Shown piece after piece: positions 58,744-64,000 of a stretch of 64,000 nucleotides of DNA. The position numbers and the translations under genes were made by a program. Below the pieces are notes generated by a model, which was not told the origin of the DNA, searched no databases, and was given only the letters and a program-made list of their open reading frames with translations. The stretch comes from Raffaelea ambrosiae (Eukaryota; Ascomycota; Sordariomycetes; Ophiostomatales; Ophiostomataceae), in NCBI GenBank assembly GCA_002778195.1, contig PCDI01000001.1:1432633-1496632 (forward strand). Reading direction: 5' to 3'. The number at the start of each line of letters is the position of its first letter. The first letter of the stretch is position 1.

Positions 58744-60701
58744 TTAGTCTAGCTCCAGAAGCTGGTACTTGTTGTCCCCCAGAGCATCCTCCACCCGCTT
58801 CATCACGGCCAGGACCTTCTCCTCCTCCAGTCGCCGGCCAACAACCTGCACCCCCACGGGCAGGCCGTGCATGGCCTCTGCATCATAGTGCTTGTATGCA
58901 CCCTGCGCCACTCCGTTCAGCTTCTTGAGCGAGAAGTCCTTGGCCAATCCGTCCTTGGCCTTGTCAACATGGGTCACCGGCAGGATGCCGGCCGTGTAGT
59001 CAAGCTGTAGATCCGTGTTAGTCGTCGATAGCGATATCGGCCAGGGGAGAGCACAGAACAAAATTTCAAACACAACGTCTCGTTCATGTGTTCTTCTGTA
59101 GAAGGAAACAAAAACGTACCAGGTTAAACAGGAAGGTGTATCCACAGCTGCTGACGGCGTCCTTCATGGCATCATGCGGCAGCGCCGGTGTCGCATTGGG
59201 CGGTGTTACCAGTACGTCAATCTCAGACTCGTTCCACCAGTTGAACCACTTGTCACGGTAGGCCTCGCGCTCCGACACCAGCTGCCAGTTCTCGATGGCC
59301 GTCTTGGCCCGCCAGTCGCGCACCAGGCCTGCCCAGACGTCGTCTCGCCGCACGTACTTGACCCACAGGTAGTAGATATACCGCAGCGGGCTCGGCAGGA
59401 CCGCCAAGAACCGCATCTGTGCGGCACCGCTGTCCTGCCACTCGAACCAGCGCCGGGGGTTATCGTAGGTTGCACAGCCGTCCGCGTTGAGCAGCAGGGA
59501 GGCCAGCCGCAGGCCCTCGTACGTATCCGGTGGCGAGCCCGGCTCAGCGCCGCCGCCGTTGCTGCTGCTGCTGCTGCCGCCCTGAAAGCGCACCACCTCG
59601 TGGCCGGCGGCGGCCAGGGCATCGGCTACCATGTCCAGCGCTCGCTTGCAGGCCGGGCTCGGGTCGACGACGCCGTCGGTCTCGAGCACGCCCACGCGCA
59701 GCTTCCGAGACTTGGCCCCGTATGCGCGCTCGATCTCGGTGCTCCAGGCCAGCCGGTGCACTGAGTAGTCGTACCGCCACGGCTGCATCGACACAATGGC
59801 CCGCGTAAAGTACGTCAGGTCGCCCAGCGTCCGTGCCATGGGGCTGTACACGCTCGGCACGCCCTCCTGGCCCGGCATGCTCGTGCGGAACCCGAGCTTG
59901 GGCCACCGGCCCGTCGAGCACTTGAGACTGTAGCACCCCGAGTTGTGCGCCGGCAGCCGCACGCTGCCGGCCACGTCGCTGCCGAACCCGATCCGGCTGC
60001 CCCCGCCCGCCAGAAGCGCCGCCTCGCCGCCGGTCGAGCCGCCGGGCGAATAGCGGGCGTTGTGCGGGTTCGTGCATCGGCCCCACAGCGCATTGGTCGA
60101 CTCGAAGCTCAGCAGCGTGATGGGCAGGTTGGTCTTGACAAACGGCACCGCGCCGGCGTCCTTGAGCAGCTGCACCATGGCGCCGTCCTCGGCCTGGATC
60201 TGCTGCGAGAATCTGCTGTAGCCCACGGTGGCGTCAAAGCCGCCCACCACAATCGTGTCCTTGAGGCTGACGGGGAAGCCGGCCAGCGGGCCGTCCAGGT
60301 TGATGGGCGCGTCGTCGCTGTCGTCCTCGCTCTCCTTCAGCCACTGCTCGGCCGCCGCGATCATCACCTCGGTCACGCAGTTCGTCTTGGCGTGCACCTG
60401 AAGGGCCGCCTTGCCGTACGTGTGCAGCACGTCCCGCGGCTTGGTCGCCCCCGCCTTCACCTCCTTGACCACCTGCTCGACCGGCTTCGCCAGCAGGCGG
60501 CGGTCGTCCGCCGTTAGCGGCGCATGGTAGCCCGGCGGCAGCGCGCGGATGCGCTCGGCGCGCTCATCCTGCTTGAACCTGCTGTTGAAGGAAGCATGTT
60601 AACAGGCTGTTGTTGCACTGCCGTGAGCAAGGAAGTGGTGTGTGTGCTGGAAGGGAGACAAACCATTCTCGCTTGTACTGGAGACCGAGGAAAGACGACA
60701 T
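58744..60701 (-). CDS. amidase-signature hydrolase (acetamidase / fatty-acid-amide-hydrolase type)
   Basis: Three exons, 60664-60701, 59120-60578 and 58744-59004, give 585 residues. Joins are KREWFKQDERAER and FLFNLLDYTAGILP. The amidase signature triad is complete: Lys119 in SLKDT, Ser194 in GGSTGG, and nucleophile Ser218 in DVAGSVRLPA. The spacing of 24 residues between the two serines matches rat FAAH Ser217-Ser241. N-terminal PPGYHAPLTADDRRLL and C-terminal GLPVGVQVVGRRLEEEKVLA fit fungal acetamidase/general amidases of about 550 residues. It hydrolyses an amide to acid plus ammonia or amine; the substrate is unknown. The first intron (60579-60663) starts with the weaker donor GTTTGT and ends in a CAGCAG double acceptor; the chosen one gives W-F and the other would give C-R-F. 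Confidence 0.88.
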
Positions 60702-63700
60702 GTCTGCGGTCCCGTTACGTCTGGGATTTCAGTTGAAATTCAACTCACACACCCAAGAAAACAAGAGCGACACAACGCAATTGGTGTGGTTGATGTTGTA
60801 GTGGTGCCAGGATGCAGTCAAATGACCAGCGATTTGTCTTGCCCATCTCTGAAGCCCCGCATCCTCTCTCGTAGTAGCCCGATGCCGCTTGAGAACCGCA
60901 ACCGACGATAGTTGGTGGGCTGGTGGCAGAAAAGCCGCTGCAAGCCGATTCAAAGGGCATCCACATTCCCGTTGGGGCAAGAGCGCCTAACGGTTCAGAA
61001 AGAGGGGAAAGTCCTTGGCTCTTGCTTCGTGCAGCAATGCGCAAGGGATCATGCAGTCACTAACACAGTGGACGAGCAACTGCATGCTGAGAACGGAAAG
61101 AACGGTCGGCTTCAGCGCTCCTTCCTTCTTTGACTGGAATCAGAGTCAATCACAAATGGGCAAAAAAAATTTCAAATACGCTTTGCATCCTGTTTCGTCT
61201 GCATGTTTCTAAAGTTTTTCCGCATCTTATTTTTTTGCGTGAAAGGATGGGCGATCGACCACCCACACGATCCTCTCCTGCAAGCGTGCTTGGGCGCGCG
61301 AAAAATGGGCCAACCAAAACAAGGCAAGTTGCTTCCCTGCGTATTTTTTATGCAGCAGCCAGCCACTAACGCATAACCAGGAACGGGTCAGCCAAATAGC
61401 AGAACATGCTCCTCGACACAAGGCAACTAGCAGGGCATTGCGAGTATACGGTGCAGACTCATCACACTCGCAGGTGGAAGATGTGATTTCTCCTGCTCAG
61501 GCCGCATCATCCCGCGCCGGACTTGTCTTGTCACCGGGGGCCGACGGGCGCTATCCCGAGCCAGCACGCTTAGCCCAGAGCGCACCACAAGAGCCCATCA
61601 AAGCTGCCGTTTCAACAAGCTACAAGCCATTTTGTCTAGTCGTTTCGTCCGTCGGGCCTTAAAAAGGACTCCATGGCTAGCCTGTAGCCGAGACGGGGAA
61701 TTTGCCGGGGAATGGATGCCATCGTCAGCAACTAGTTAGTGGCTGTTCTTGATCGTAAGATATCTGGCCAACCTCATCTTGGTCAGCACCTTCTAACCTT
61801 CCTCTCAAGGCTCGGCCATAGCAGCTAGAAAACCAGCCCAGGGAACGACCAGAGAAAAGCCTTGTCTAGACCCTCGTTCTGTGGCCTGTCGAATAATAAA
61901 CGGACTAGTCCGGTACAACCAACGACAAGCTATCTGCAGACACGAAAACGACAAAGGACGAAGTCATGACATTGAAGCAGCCAGGTGGAGTCCGCACTCA
62001 TACTCGTCTTGCGCACACTATCTCTCTCATTGGCTGCATCTGCCTTGTCAACCCTGGACAGGTCCTTTGTTCCCGTGCATACGGGGGGCAGACCCCTATT
62101 CGCCCACCTGTGACAGCCCCTAGCTCTGTGAAATACCACCCAGACACCCGCGTTACCCCTTCTGGTACAGTGAGGTCCAGCCCAGCGCGACAACCGTCTG
62201 GTACGGCCACATCCAGTCGATCATCAAGAAACGGGCGGAAGATACGAACAAACTACGTACTATGTAGTACTTCCAACAGACTTTCTAGCCTACCTTGCAT
62301 GTACGAGTTTCCCACGCGGTGCACCGCGCATGCCTTTTTCCCTTTCTGCAATAGCCGACCTGTTTTCAAGTGGATGCCTAGTCTGGAAAGTAGGTCGCCG
62401 ACAGCAGCACTATCACGCCCTAGCCCTTGTATTTGGAATCCCCCCCCCACCCCCCCTGTGGCTGCGATGATTGAATGACAAATGGCACCAAGAGGACCGC
62501 TCCCCAAGAGAACGAACGAAACACAGAGAGCACAAAACAAAACAAGAAAAAAGCAGGAGACACGAGCCGACATCCGCACAGACGGGCCTGCAGATTGGGC
62601 GCATCTGAGCATTTCTGAGATGTGAGTTTTAAGCACTCGTCCAACTCTGCGAATTTCCGAGGGTTGCCACCCCCCTCCCCCGGCTGCCTCTCATTTTCCC
62701 CTCTCAAATTGCTGTAGTTCGGCGCTATGTCATGTGCTGCGGGTGCTGGTCTGACGACCAAGAGAACAGCAAGGGCTGGAAATTAGGTTCCAGACTGTCG
62801 GGACTCTTTTTATTGGTCTCGTTGCTTAGAGGCTCAGATCGGGTGGTCGTTGGACCGATACCCGGGAAAGCCAACAGTTGGGGTCTATTAAGCGCCGGCA
62901 GCCATGCCAGGGCCCATGCGTGTGCGCCCTTGAGGCAAATACAGGGCTTTTTTATGTGATTTGGCATCATCCTGTTCATTTTACAGATGGGGCACTGGTA
63001 TGCAGCGACAGTCCGAGCACGACGCGAAGGACGGGTGCTGGCTGTTGGTTTTGCTGCTCGCCGTCACTATTGCTCCACTCCTTGCCATCTCTTGCCCTTG
63101 GTGGCCCACTGATTCCTGCTTTGCATGGTCCCTTCGTCTTCCTCAGCTCCTCCTATCCCCTTCTGATAGCCCGTCTTCTGCGCCGTTGCGGTGGCTTCCG
63201 CACAAGGAAAAGCCACCAATGTGCCAACTGCATACCCGCCATTCCGCTGTCAGCTGGGAAAGTCAACTGCAGTGCAACGTGCAACTACAGCAGGTTTGAG
63301 GAGAAAACGGTTAAAGTATCAAGGGATGGTTGCTAAATGCAGTGGACGGACGTTGGACGATCGTGCGCTTATCTACAACAGGAAAGTGCCCTATACTTGT
63401 CGGCATGGTTTCTTCTGACTTTGCCTCGAACAGGGGGGGTGCCTCTGGCTCATACGAGTACGAGTACTACTCGTACGTATATGGGTGTTGTTGCCCACTT
63501 ATTATGCATTTGACCATCGCGGGATGTAAAGTACAGGCAGGAGCCAATCTTGCCTGACTTCGCCGAGGTGTGATGGTGGTAACCGTGCGCTCTCTTGCAG
63601 AACGCAAAGGACTGGTTTTGCTCCGACTTCGTACCGTACCCCAAGTCCGAGCAGAACAGATGAGAATGTTCCTATCTCCATAGATGCTATGAGAGGCGAG

Positions 63701-64000
63701 CCTGCTTTGCACCGCGGTGCTGCCACCGGCCGTGTCACTGTGTGGCGTCTTTTTATGCAATACCCCTTTGACCGGACAACATAAAGGCGAACGTCGGGAC
63801 GACCAGGTATTTGAGAAAGCCAGGTCCGTTCACCGCCGACCTTGAGGGATCCCGTTTCATATTCGGACCAAGAAAGCCGAAGCCAGTGCTTTCATATCCC
63901 GGCAAGCCAACAACTGCTAGAATGGGTCTGGCCACAGGCACTCTATGGTGAAGGGGGGGTGGGCCCTCTTTCGCTGGCTGCGGATGGGCGGGGGGGGGGG
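60702..64000. other. gene-free right flank
   Basis: The amidase promoter occupies the first part. The remainder has only short frames on both strands without domains, composition like the 21.8-33 kb region, and a terminal G-run. A gene whose body lies beyond 64000 could begin here, but I see no sign of it. Confidence 0.55.

Overview
The window is nuclear DNA of a filamentous ascomycete, most likely a Sordariomycete. All genes are eukaryotic with short introns (GTRAGT-type donors, CTAAC branch sites, pyrimidine-rich acceptors). Coding DNA is GC-rich, intergenic DNA carries long T/C-rich and microsatellite tracts, and the gene set is typical of Pezizomycotina. Several proteins have long Ser, Thr, Gly or Ala runs encoded by trinucleotide repeats, which resembles Ophiostomatales-type genomes, but the order is not settled from sequence alone.

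Layout. 1-3935 is gene-free leader DNA. 3936-17201 holds AIM21 (actin patches), then a genome-maintenance and cell-cycle block: MCM10 (minus strand), RNH202 (plus), DUO1 (minus) and an uncharacterised CDK-site-rich nuclear-type protein (plus). The two divergent promoters in this block each carry clustered ACGCGT (MluI cell-cycle box) sites, which suggests shared G1/S control. 18443-21754 encodes a PBY1-type SurE + tubulin-tyrosine-ligase-like fusion. About 11.2 kb follow (21755-32984) with no gene I can support. 32985-37647 encodes a PMC1-type Ca2+-ATPase and 41321-43192 a Sir2-family deacetylase with AT-hook-like motifs inside the catalytic domain.

44268-60701 is gene-dense: SCY1 pseudokinase (minus), mitochondrial branched-chain aminotransferase (plus), complex I ESSS/NDUFB11 subunit (minus), YTH1/CPSF30 (plus), a DUF1776 protein (minus), a class I methyltransferase (minus) and an amidase-signature enzyme (minus). 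60702-64000 shows no convincing gene.

The genes are mostly housekeeping and are not an operon or an obvious biosynthetic cluster. I saw no transposon ORF, no CRISPR array, and no tRNA or rRNA I could support. The most interesting items are regulatory: the ACGCGT clusters, a triplet of CATGTGAC sites at 11-bp spacing, and two short words strongly over-represented in the gene-poor DNA. Next come the uncharacterised cell-cycle-type gene and several in-frame alternative splice acceptors. Exon boundaries were worked out by hand from reading frame, splice consensus and family conservation.
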